The notes below the pieces were generated by a model. It was not told the origin of the DNA. It did no database searches and worked only from the letters and a program-made list of their open reading frames with translations. Below are positions 1-8,419 of a DNA stretch of 19,684 nucleotides, piece after piece (within the stretch, counting starts at the first letter, position 1; each line of letters begins with the position of its first letter). The position numbers and the translations under genes were made by a program. This DNA is from Dimargaris cristalligena (taxonomy: Eukaryota > Kickxellomycota > Dimargaritomycetes > Dimargaritales > Dimargaritaceae). Where the stretch lies: assembly GCA_027576995.1 (NCBI GenBank), contig JANBQC010000414.1, forward strand, positions 5,750-25,433, written 5' to 3'.

Positions 1-386
1 CACTCTTTTCTTCGAGCTTCTCTTTCCGCGGGGCGAAACTACAGCTGCATCCCCTCTCCGCTTACATATCCGCCCCCCCCATTTTCGGGCCTAGCTCGAC
101 CTGCCACGGTAGATTGTATGCGGTAATGGTCTACTGCCCACTACACTGCTGTCCTTCTCTCCTCTTCCTCTCCCCCTCTTTACCGCTTTGTCACCTTATT
201 CAGTAGAGTCCGCGCAAGCTGCACGCTCCTAGCCCATTCTTTCTCTCTCTTTCTCTAACTATCTCTTCTACTCTCGGTCCCTTTTATTCTCTTACGGCTT
301 CTTCTTTCAACCTTTTAACGTATATCTATATATCTGTCTGTAACTCTACTTAACGCATCCCTCCACCTCTATACACTGCATCCACC
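1..386 (+). promoter_or_regulatory. Upstream region of the STRAP-like gene
   Basis: No coding exon is visible here. The plus strand is strongly pyrimidine-rich (CT-rich runs around 150-310), as is common in fungal promoters and 5' leaders. A TATA-like AT stretch lies at 321-333, 54-66 bases before the start codon. The start has a strong context (CCACC before ATG at 387). The promoter assignment is inferred from position and composition; no specific factor site is recognised. Confidence 0.4.
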
Positions 387-1794
387 ATGACCGAAGGCAC
401 CGCCACTTTCTCATCTGCCGCTATTCCTGGTCCTTCCGGCTCCCCCGGCCTGGCCACGCCGACCAGCAGTGTCACACCCCCGAACTCCGCCGGCCCCGTT
501 TCCTCCTCGACCGCTACTGCTCTTGCCCCGGGGGCCGGGGGTTCGGTCACCACTACTCCTACCCACTCCTCCACCACTACCCCTTCCCAATCCCGCCAAA
601 TTCCTCTCACATGCGCCGGTCACACCCGGCCCGTCGTACAGCTGCAATTCTCGTCCTTCACCCTCGATAACAACTATCTCCTGATTAGCGCCTGTAAGGA
701 TGGGATGCCCATTCTGCGGGATGGTATCACCGGTGACTGGGTCGGTACCTTCCTCGGCCATAAAGGGGCCGTATGGAGTGCTAAATTAAACCGTGACACA
801 TCGCGTGCTATTACCGCCTCCGCCGACTTCTCCGCGTAAGTACCCCCCCCACGAACCCTCTAAGAAGGCTATCGAGTCGATTACTGACCCCTTTCCCCTA
901 CCATATTCTCTGATGCTGCCCCCCTCCCTGGATCATTCATCGTCTTTTGGACTCGATTCATATCTCGGTGGCACTTGAACCCCCCCTACTTCTCAATGAT
1001 TAACCAATGATCCTACTTGGTTTTCCATCCCCCTCCATAAATAATATGATCCTTCATTGATGGTGGACTATCTTCCTTCCGTTCCATACAGCAAACTATG
1101 GGATACCTACACCGGCCAGGAACTCCTCTCGTTCCCCCACCGCCACATTGTGCGCACCGCTGATTTCATCAATGACACCCACGTCGTCACCGGTGGTACC
1201 GAAAAGATGCTCCGCATTTTCGATTTGGACCACGCGGGGGGCAACAGCGGCCAGTGCGACATACCCGCCCTCGAGCTAGAGGGTCACCAGGGGGCCATCA
1301 AACACGTGTCTTGGGACCGGACTCGGAGTCAGATCCTCAGTGCGGGTGACGACAAGCAAATCAACGTGTGGGATCTCCGTACCCCGTCGCCCGTGCATTC
1401 CTACCAGCTCGACGATCCCATCACCCATATGGATCTCTCCGCAGACGGTGAATTCGTCATGGGCGCCGCCGGCAAAACCATCCACTTCTGGGACGCCTCC
1501 AGCCGCCAGCTGGTCAAATCATACACCATGCCCTATGAGGTTTCCTCCGTCTCCATCCACCCCCACCACCATACCTTCGTAGCCGGTGGATCATCCGATT
1601 TGTGGGTGCACGTATACGATTTCGAAACCGGTCGGGAGTTGGAGGTCTACAAGGGCCACCACGGCCCCATTCATACTGTCAGCTACAGCCCCGACGGTGA
1701 GATTTACGCCACGGGATCCGAAGACGGTACGATCCGATTGTGGCAGACCACCCCCGGTAAAATTTATGGTCTATGGCAGCCACGCCGGGCTTAG
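387..1794 (+). CDS. STRAP: STRAP-family WD40-repeat protein (two exons)
   Basis: Exons are 387-835 and 1092-1794, with an intron at 836-1091 (donor GTAAGT, acceptor ACAG). The splice joins ADFSA to KLWDTYTG in frame through a split Ala codon and gives 383 aa. Residues 73-380 follow the STRAP/UNRIP seven-bladed WD40 propeller from end to end: LTCAGHTRPVV (74-84), LISACKDGMPILRDGITGDW (99-118), GTFLGHKGAVW (120-130), VWD or FWD blade ends at 242-244 and 282-284, and GPIHTVSYSPDGEIYATGSE near the end. In animals STRAP is a scaffold in the SMN complex, in cap-independent translation and in TGF-beta signalling; the fungal role is probably RNA-related (inference). The protein stops soon after GKIYGLWQ and lacks the acidic tail of animal STRAP. 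Residues 1-72 are a low-complexity Ser/Thr/Pro/Gly extension. The start is the first in-frame ATG, in CCACCATG context. Confidence 0.95.
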
Positions 1795-3523
1795 GCGGAG
1801 GAATGGGACTAAAAAGAGAGAAAGCGAGCCATTAAAACCGCCTTATTTTTTTGATTGGCTGGGTCAAGTTCTCGTCCGTCCTATGTTTTATGATATTCTC
1901 GTCTCGATGCCAATATTTTTCATTATTGGCTATATATCCCTGTTTCAACATATTTTCTCCTCGGTGACGGTGTTCGCAACGCAGTATTCCGGAGTGGTTT
2001 TTTATTGTTTTATTTTTATTTTACATTCTCATTACCGCGACGCTCGTGCCACTCTTTCCCGTCCTACTGATGTATGCGATACGTGGACCATAGGTTACTT
2101 GACTGTTTATCGTACATTCTTACTATTGCTGGAATTTGGAATACCGCCTGTTTTATTTTACAATGCTCATTGCTTATCAAGTTTTATTTCTTCCCTTCAT
2201 CCAGTTAGGTGCGGTCCCATACCTCCATTTCCATCTAATCATGGAACAGCACCAATAGGCTTCACATCAACATGCCTTTAATTTTTTTACATTATATTTC
2301 AAAATAGCAGTCACCAATATTCAGTCGAGTTGGTCCAGGGACCACACCCACTTCGGGGATTTTAAAGCCCAATCTACTCAATAGCGGCTAGGGGAATGGT
2401 TCCATGGTCTCGGCCAGTTCAAGATGTGATACGCATCGGATACCACCACCTACATGACGGGAGAATCAAGCAGGTTTTCTTATCAGTATATTTCTGGATA
2501 TATCCAACTAAATAAATACGAGATAATTTCCCTCATTTAGTTAGAAATGATTCAAAGTGAAACTGCATCAGATCGGAGAAATTGGATAGGGTAAGTTCTT
2601 AATCGAAATTGTATTCATCAGGTCTCTTCGACTACTTGAAAGAAACCTGCCTCTGATTAGACAACTTTATCCAGTCTGAATCTTAGATGATAGACAAGGA
2701 TCAGGTTGACCTGGATGGTCTTTCGGGAAACTAGGAATAGACAACGTTGAATCCAAATATAGCAAACCCAGATTTCCCGATTTAGTACCATCTGCGCCAA
2801 AAAAAACGAAGAGAGGAAACCCATTTGATACAGGTTTTTTGGACACATAGGGGTAGTGGCAGACCTGGGCCTAATAATAATTTCGCAACTGATTGGCAGT
2901 TACGCAAAACCGATAGGGTACTACGGATATTGTCAGTAGTACTGCTAGAATAGGTTGGCTATTTTTTAGGAACGTCCTGATGACAATAATTGGCCATCGA
3001 CCCATGGTGTACATCTTGCTCCCAAAGAATTTGCCCCAGCTGGCACATCCATCAACTCTAAAGGGTGATTAATTTCGCCAGGCCTCTCGAGTTTATCACA
3101 AATTTGGAATCATCCCGAATATGGCAGTCGAAATTTAGGTATTCATGAATGTAAATCAGAGGGGTATTATTTTGTCAATTTAGGATATAGTTCCATTAGT
3201 TATGATGTGCGTATTTTTGATTACTATGGTGAATAGGGTGTTTTGATTCGATGCAGTCAATTAAAATCCACAGCTACCCGTGGCGTGGACAACAATCTTG
3301 GTAATAACCAAAAACTTACGCCTAGGACGAGTAATACGAATAAACAAACACACACGCAAGTAATCGACGTAAAGAGTGCTCTATAGATAATAATAAGGGA
3401 GATGTTAACAAAGGTGAGTTAGCTAATAAAAAAGATATCACACAGAGTTAATTAACTAAAGAATTTATTATAGGAATTGGATCGGCTTTATTTAGCTGAG
3501 CAGTCTAAATGATTACGGCGTTG
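1795..3523. other. Gene-free spacer downstream of the STRAP-like gene
   Basis: No exon with convincing protein similarity was found on either strand. The first 500 bases are T-rich on the plus strand and probably hold the 3' UTR and terminator of the STRAP-like gene. No canonical AATAAA lies close to its stop codon. An open frame at 1586-2281 merely overlaps the STRAP exon in another frame and runs into this T-rich tract. The rest is AT-rich, unique-looking sequence. Confidence 0.6.
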
Positions 3524-3547
3524 TTGTGGTCGCACTTAATACCACAA
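3524..3547. repeat. Inverted repeat, 7-bp perfect stem
   Basis: TTGTGGT at 3524-3530 is the exact reverse complement of ACCACAA at 3541-3547, with a 10-base loop. It is the leftmost member of the hairpin cluster that continues to 4320. Alone it would not be remarkable. Confidence 0.6.
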
Positions 3548-3555
3548 GGTAATAT

Positions 3556-3578
3556 AGCCTGATAACCTTATCAGGGCT
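3556..3578. repeat. Inverted repeat, 10-bp stem with one bulge
   Basis: AGCCTGATAA (3556-3565) pairs with TTATCAGGGCT (3568-3578) across a two-base CC spacer. The pairing is complete except for one extra G on the right arm. The spacer is so short that at RNA level the innermost pairs would open. Confidence 0.65.
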
Positions 3579-3821
3579 GACTGGAGCAGTCTCGGTCTGG
3601 TGGAAAAACTAACTAACTAAGGAAAACACGCACTCGGCGGGGACGATTCTTATCTGATCTTCAGACAGGGATAACTAGGGCAACCGGGGATCACACAGGG
3701 TTCCTTCTAGTGTACAGTAGATAAGGCACAATGAATGGGCTTGGGCCAAATTGACGACAGGGATAGAGCAAGACTGGTGGATCGAAATAACTAACTGGTA
3801 AACTATACTTGGTGTAAAAAC

Positions 3822-3880
3822 GGCCTGTTTATTAGGAGAATACCCAATGGGTATTTATATGAAATGTAATAAAGAAGGCC
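3822..3880. repeat. Nested inverted repeat: outer 11-bp stem around an 8-bp hairpin
   Basis: Outer stem: GGCCT (3822-3826) pairs with AGGCC (3876-3880), and TTTATT (3828-3833) pairs with AATAAA (3868-3873), leaving a small 1x2 internal loop. Inside it, AATACCCA (3839-3846) and TGGGTATT (3848-3855) form a second inverted repeat around one base. Nesting of two independent stems is more than a chance palindrome usually gives. Whether it acts as RNA or DNA structure is unknown. Confidence 0.65.
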
Positions 3881-3895
3881 ACCAATGTTGGCGGC
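3878..3895. repeat. Inverted repeat GCCACCAA / TTGGCGGC
   Basis: Arms at 3878-3885 and 3888-3895 match at 7 of 8 positions (the exception is an A/G mismatch) around a TG centre. Its left arm shares three bases with the outer stem ending at 3880, so the two structures are mutually exclusive at their tips. Confidence 0.55.
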
Positions 3896-3908
3896 TCTGA
3901 GAGTACTA

Positions 3909-3931
3909 AGTCTGGGGATATGCCCCAGACT
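3909..3931. repeat. Perfect 9-bp hairpin AGTCTGGGG / CCCCAGACT
   Basis: Arms are at 3909-3917 and 3923-3931 with a five-base loop ATATG. It is GC-rich in an AT-rich setting and would be very stable as an RNA hairpin. Confidence 0.8.
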
Positions 3932-3933
3932 CC

Positions 3934-3959
3934 TATAACTAAATGATCCTCGAGTTATA
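3934..3959. repeat. Perfect 7-bp hairpin TATAACT / AGTTATA
   Basis: Arms are at 3934-3940 and 3953-3959 with a 12-base loop. It follows the 9-bp hairpin after a gap of only two bases, so the two would stack side by side in a transcript. Confidence 0.65.
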
Positions 3960-3970
3960 AGTAAGAACTA

Positions 3971-3998
3971 TGAATACTGAATACTGAATATTGAATAC
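3971..3998 (+). repeat. Tandem repeat of TGAATAC, four copies
   Basis: Four head-to-tail 7-base units occur at 3971-3977, 3978-3984, 3985-3991 and 3992-3998. The third differs by one base (TGAATAT). The array sits in the middle of the inverted-repeat cluster, between the 7-bp hairpin and the multibranch segment. Confidence 0.85.
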
Positions 3999-4039
3999 TG
4001 GAAAAACGGCCTAGCCATCGAAGGGCTTGTAACTGGGTG

Positions 4040-4084
4040 GGAAAAGATGAAGACTGATATTTGGTGATGTTCTTCATCTTTTCC
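4040..4084. repeat. Perfect 13-bp hairpin
   Basis: GGAAAAGATGAAG (4040-4052) and CTTCATCTTTTCC (4072-4084) are exact reverse complements separated by a 19-base loop. This is the longest perfect stem I found in the window. Confidence 0.85.
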
Positions 4085-4102
4085 AAACTAAAAATAGTTT
4101 GG
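4083..4102. repeat. Perfect 8-bp hairpin with AAAA loop
   Basis: CCAAACTA (4083-4090) and TAGTTTGG (4095-4102) pair exactly around AAAA. It abuts the 13-bp hairpin, sharing two bases. Confidence 0.8.
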
Positions 4103-4139
4103 CCGGGATATGCTATTAGGGATTAAACAAGCCCGGCCA
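4100..4139. repeat. Perfect 8-bp GC-rich inverted repeat TGGCCGGG / CCCGGCCA
   Basis: Arms at 4100-4107 and 4132-4139 are exact reverse complements with a 24-base spacer. It competes with the GGGCTTGT/ACAAGCCC stem for bases 4132-4134. Confidence 0.7.
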
Positions 4140-4289
4140 CAACAGCGTCGAACCAGCGTAGAGCTTGTTAGAAGATACCAATGAATGGTAATATGTAGGA
4201 TATCTAATCATCAATGGGTAGAAATAATAGGATAATATATGGAATAAATGAGTCAAGTGACGAGATTGTGACTAAAGGAATGTTATCCT

Positions 4290-4320
4290 TCAACAAGGCC
4301 GAATTCCCGCGCCTTGTTGA
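4290..4320. repeat. Perfect 10-bp hairpin TCAACAAGGC / GCCTTGTTGA
   Basis: Arms at 4290-4299 and 4311-4320 pair exactly across an 11-base loop. It has the shape of a Rho-independent terminator without a T-tract, but in a eukaryote that role does not apply. It is the right-hand outlier of the hairpin cluster. Confidence 0.85.
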
Positions 4321-4501
4321 TGGAACTAGGCGATGATGGTGCTTAGTCCCCCATGATTTAGTCGGCATTTATCCTTATTGATCATTTAGCACGGCAACCC
4401 AGGTCAGGTGTTGACAATAAAAATGGGGGTCTGATCAAAAGCCCATCAGGCATTGTCTTAATGGTTCAATGTGGACGTTGGTCTTTACGTATGTATCCTC
4501 A

Positions 4502-4509
4502 TTTAAATA
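4502..4509 (+). promoter_or_regulatory. Possible TATA-like element for the 76-aa gene
   Basis: TTTAAATA followed by GGGG lies about 200 bases before the start codon at 4711, which would give a leader of roughly 170 bases. This is a weak composition-based call with no independent support. Confidence 0.2.
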
Positions 4510-4710
4510 GGGGCGAGGTCGCCAGTTAGTAGCGTATTTTCGACTACGTATAATAACAAGTTTTGCTAAATCCACCATCGCACCATTCGATTTTTTTTAA
4601 ATTATTATTATTGGTAAACGAAATACTGTTATCTAGTTTTTAGCGACTTGGTCCCAGCTCCTCAATTTTTCATTCTTCGCCATCCTCAAACAGTCCCCCC
4701 CACCCTACCT

Positions 4711-5172
4711 ATGATGTATTTCCACCCCCTCAATGGGAGATTCGAGAACCTGAAAGTAGACCGTAAGTGGGCCTAATAGTCCAGTATAAGACCCCCCCCC
4801 TCATTCTTTGCAAGAGACAAATATAGCTTCATTTTACATATATATATATATATATATATATATCCCTCTTTCATTTGAAATTAAATTTTATATATCCATA
4901 CTCCAATTACGAGTTTCAACGCGACTAATTTCGATTCACCTCCCCCTTTATCCTCCTCCTCTTCCATTTTTCCAATAATGTAATCGTGCTTAGATTGGGT
5001 GCAGTATGCCGTATTGGGTAATCCTGGCATTCGATACAATGCTATGGTCGTGGATGTGAGGTTGGATACCTATTACCAGCTCGTGACATTGGCCGATGAA
5101 CGCGGAAATGCGATGACCTTCGGTCCCTACGATATCGCGTTCCGCCACATTCGCGATCCCGCCTTATTTTAG
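4711..5172 (+). CDS. Small two-exon gene, 76-aa protein of unknown family
   Basis: Exons are 4711-4762 and 4994-5172, with an intron at 4763-4993 (donor GTAAGT, acceptor TTAG). Joining them keeps phase through a split His codon and yields 76 aa. The second exon stands out from its AT-rich surroundings by GC-rich, C-ending codons. The protein reads VDHWVQYAVLGNPGIRYNAM (16-35), then alternating hydrophobic strands VVDVR, YYQLVTLAD and FGPYDIAFRHIRDPALF to the stop. I recognise no family; the spacing of strands and glycines would suit a small SH3/Tudor-like beta-barrel, which is speculation. A polyadenylation-like AATAAA lies 93 bases after the stop. The reading frame is open upstream of the ATG back to 4618 but contains no other ATG, so an additional 5' exon is possible. 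The ATG context is weak (C at -3). Confidence 0.65.
4838..4863. repeat. (AT)n microsatellite in the intron of the 76-aa gene
   Basis: An uninterrupted alternating AT tract of 26 bases lies within the intron. A run of nine C lies just upstream at 4792-4800. Length polymorphism is expected here. Confidence 0.9.
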
Positions 5173-5264
5173 TGACCATGTTGATCGGAGTTGCTAGCCG
5201 AAGCCCCTGAGCCCAGTGTGTGGCCCTCTGCGTTTGATTGTCTGGGTATACTGCACCATATACA

Positions 5265-5270
5265 AATAAA
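5265..5270 (+). terminator. AATAAA polyadenylation-like signal
   Basis: The hexamer lies 93 bases downstream of the stop codon of the 76-aa gene, a normal 3' UTR distance for a fungal gene. It supports, but does not prove, that the upstream exons are transcribed. Confidence 0.4.
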
Positions 5271-6089
5271 TCCTAGTAAAGTACTGCTAGAACCCAGCGT
5301 CGGTTTAAATATACTACCATTGTAGTTAGAATAATCATGAGCAGTTTGGGCGTAAATGAGATTGATAACTGCGACAGTTCTTGGTAATATATTGATTAAT
5401 TCAATATCTAAAACGGTTGCGATTATTGGGCCTAATTGTCGGCTAAAAGGTAGGTTTCATGGTGCCCTTTTAAAGACCAAGGGAAGGTAGGTCGTCTACT
5501 TCCTTAGCTACAACCGAATCACTCCAAGTAGAATAGTACTTATTGAATCGATAAGGCGGTGTCTAGGGTAATGCTTCGGCGAATTCAGAGAAAGTATAAA
5601 CCCGCCGGATGCTCACAGATATTTATTCTTTGAAAAGAAACATCGTAGGCATAGTGGAAATAACTCGACCCATAGTATATATATATATGGGAACGACCAA
5701 TGGGTAGGCTATACTATTTAGTTGCCAGTAGCGAAGGTAGGGGGTATGTAAAAGGTATATTTGGCTAAAATACTGAATATATGATAGGTAAATATGGGTA
5801 AGTAGGTAAGTAATTACGGTAGGGTATAATAAAACAGGTTAGGGTAGTGTAGCTGGGTGTTTGAAATAAGCAGGCGATAAAATAAAATAAAAAAGGTATG
5901 TAAGAGGGTGCATAAAAGGGGTGGCTGTGACATGTACTGGCAATGCCACAACCCCCCATCAAAGACAGTCAGGGTATTTTTTAAGAACGGTTCGCTGGAT
6001 ATAGAGGGGAAGAAGGGCCAAAGGGGGCGAGAGAAAGGGAGTGTAGATAGAGGGCGTGAGTCCATACTTCGACTGAAAAAATAGTAGTA
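5271..6089. other. Spacer between the convergent 76-aa and Brl1 genes
   Basis: The stretch is AT-rich with no recognisable exon. It contains an alternating TA tract at 5676-5688. Minus-strand frames covering about 5765-6166 are rich in Pro, Tyr, Leu and Phe from AT-rich, T-rich sequence and overlap the Brl1 3' end; I treat them as chance. The 3' UTRs of both flanking genes must end here. Confidence 0.6.
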
Positions 6090-7733
6090 TTAATCGTCAT
6101 TGGCAGATTGGTTGAATTTAGGCCGGAGGCGAGTTGATTTTTGGCGCCGGGTGTTGGGAGGGGCAAAAGGGCTCGCGCCCATTGGGTGCTGGTGGTGGTT
6201 ATGGAAGGAGTTTAGGTGCGGCGGCTGATAGTAGTGCGGGGTTTGTGGCATGGGGGTCGACGGCGGGGCCAAATGACCCGATAGCATACTACTATGGGAT
6301 TGGGCAGACATGGGCTGTGGTGGTGGGTGGACCGTGGGGGCCGCCGCACTCACCGAACGGGTTCGAATGAAATGAAAGGCAAAATTAGACAGCACGATGG
6401 TACAAAAGAAGAGGATCGCGAAAAACGTCATAGTTTTATAGGATATCGGTTCGATAAAGCTGTTGATGATTTCGGCGAACGTTTCGGCTGACACTTTAGC
6501 GCGTCCCACGATTTTCGGGTCCCGGTTCATACAGGATTCCCAAATGGCACAGGCCTTCTGCATCGCGGGCACCCGGGTGTCGGGCGAACACCGGTTTTCG
6601 ATGAAGTTTTTCGTGCAAATGGACATTTCCTGGAGGATCTCTTCGGAGTACTCGTCGACTTTGAGGTCCACGTCCCGTTGGATGGTCATGATGAACTGGG
6701 TAACGACGTAGAGGATAACGCCCACGATGAAGAGGTTGAAGAACATTTGGATGTAGCCGCTGAGAATGAATGGGAGGTCGTGGTGCCGTTGTTGCCAGTT
6801 GTCGTTGGTGGCCGGTGGTGGTGGGGGGTAGCGGGTCGTCAGCTGACCGTTGCCGTAGGCTAAATGGGGCTGATAAAGCTGGTGGTTTTGTTGGAAAGGG
6901 TCTAGCTGACTGTTTTTACCGCTATTGTCGTCATCGTCGTCATCGTCCTCGGTGTCGCTGAGCTGGGAATCCGAGTCCGAAGCATCCTGGTATCTCCGGT
7001 GCTGTTGGTTGAGGCGGGACCGGGCCTGGAGGGGGGTGTGGAATGTGTTGTGCGAGTGGTGTTGACTGGCATTGGCCCGGAAACGGTGGGCTAGGGACAT
7101 GGCGCCGAACGTTGATTGCGGGGTATTATTCTCCTTGCGCTTACGTAGGGCCCGTTTCGCCGCGCTGTTTTGGATGGGACGCTCCGCATTATCGCCTAGT
7201 GAGATCTTGGTTTGGGAGGTGGCCTTGGCCAGATCCTCTACAGGGTCGAATCGGCAATGCTGGGCCTTTTCTACTTTGCTGGTGGGACTGAAGAGAAACG
7301 GTGAGCCAAATTTGGGCCGTTCGCTCGGAGTCTTGTCGAGCTCCATGGTGGAATTGAAGGGACCTGTGTGTTTAGTAGCGGATCAAGGTATATTAGGGAA
7401 GTATTCAAGGGATGAGTAATTTATAAATTGGTATTAGTACGTGGATCAGGGGATTTAGGTTGGTTATAGAGCAATCGCCAATGTATTTTGGAGATATATC
7501 CGGTCCAAGGACTCAAATTGCACGTATAATTGCGGGTAGACTATGTATTAATAGAAGGTGTGGAGATAGATTCCCACTCAGTATTTAGAAGAATGGCTGA
7601 ACTCACGTTTCCGGGGAATTGGGCTGTTGTCGAGAAAAGGATTGGGTAGGTGGGATCGGTCTTTTTCGTAGGTGAAGTCCATGGGTGCCTGGTTGCCCCG
7701 TTCAAACTCGGAGAAATTAAAAGGGGATGCCAT
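6090..7733 (-). CDS. BRL1: Brr6/Brl1-family nuclear envelope protein (two exons)
   Basis: On the minus strand the exons are 7733-7607 and 7363-6090, with an intron at 7606-7364 (donor GTGAGT, acceptor ACAG). The join gives PRKR-PFNSTMELDK in frame and 466 aa in all. Brr6/Brl1 proteins lie in the nuclear envelope/ER and help nuclear pore assembly and lipid homeostasis. The family core is clear: a first membrane segment at about 242-270, a lumenal loop with four cysteines (C292, C301, C314, C320) that form the family's disulphides, and a second segment at about 353-372. The N-terminal half is hydrophilic, with an acidic run (DTEDDDDDDD, about 179-188) and a Pro run; the C-terminal tail is rich in His, Pro and Gln. 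The length is close to yeast Brl1 (about 470 aa) rather than the shorter Brr6. The start MASPF sits in a good context (ACAATGG). A later ATG, codon 49 in exon 2, would need an unspliced message. Confidence 0.93.
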
Positions 7734-8419
7734 TGTTGTCGAGTGGCGAGGCGCGAATAATAAGAATGAGAGCGAGTGTGAGAGTATTCTAATACAGTGG
7801 GATGAATCAGCTGGTGGAATGTGATGGGCGGCTAATGCGATAAGGATGGAGTAAGCCGGTGGAGAGAAGGGGCAGTCAATGCCCCGGCGGACTTTACTGT
7901 TCTGGACACGGGCAAAGTAAGTGGGTGGAATAGTAGTAATAAGGTTAAGGTGGAATAGGAGTGAACGAAAAGAAGGGGGAATCAAGGGAGAGAACAGACA
8001 GAGTCTTTCCTATTCTCAGTCAACAGTAAATAATAAGAAGAGGAAAAGGGTTCTTCAGACCACCGACCAAGTCAGAAACGGGAAAGTAATAAATAGTATT
8101 GACAAGCACTTCTTGCAAGGAGACGTAAACAATAACAGCGGACCACCTATTACTTACTACTTGCTGTACTCTTCCCCCCAGGGGAGGGGTCCCAGCCCTT
8201 TTTTCGCAGGCCCAGGTTCTTTTCCAGCTCTCTATATGCGTATGCTACTTACGCAGCCCAAGTAACGTCTTATCAATAATAAGGCACTACTGCGTCCTTC
8301 TGGAACTCCTTGTTCCCCCCATTTCCCAACTCTTCCTCATCTGACTTCGGCATTCCCCTACGCCAATTCTTATTTCGTGCGCGCTCGTTGAGACGCCTGA
8401 ACTACAGATTAGTCCCGAC
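7734..8419. promoter_or_regulatory. Divergent intergenic region between BRL1 and OCA1
   Basis: These 686 bases separate the start codons of two genes transcribed away from each other, so both promoters lie here. The Brl1 side continues as an open frame upstream of its ATG, but with no family similarity, so it is read as leader. No clear TATA box was found for either gene, which suits housekeeping promoters. Confidence 0.5.

Larger units (their letters stand above)
4023..4134. repeat. Outer stem GGGCTTGT / ACAAGCCC enclosing two hairpins
   Basis: GGGCTTGT (4023-4030) is the exact reverse complement of ACAAGCCC (4127-4134). The enclosed segment contains the 13-bp hairpin (4040-4084) and the AAAA-loop hairpin (4083-4102). 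The set can therefore be drawn as a closing stem with two internal arms, a layout seen in structured RNAs. The right arm overlaps the CCCGGCCA arm at 4132-4139, so there is an alternative fold. Confidence 0.6.

Noticed and set aside
1586..2281. 231-codon frame overlapping STRAP exon 2
   Set aside because: It is out of frame with a confident WD40 exon, then runs through T-rich 3' flank.
4325..4435. Possible C/D-box snoRNA (GATGATG near 4332, CTGA near 4432)
   Set aside because: No terminal stem, no second box pair and no guide region that I could verify.
5765..6166. Overlapping minus-strand frames downstream of the Brl1 stop
   Set aside because: Composition is a by-product of T-rich sequence on the minus strand; they overlap the Brl1 3' end in other frames.
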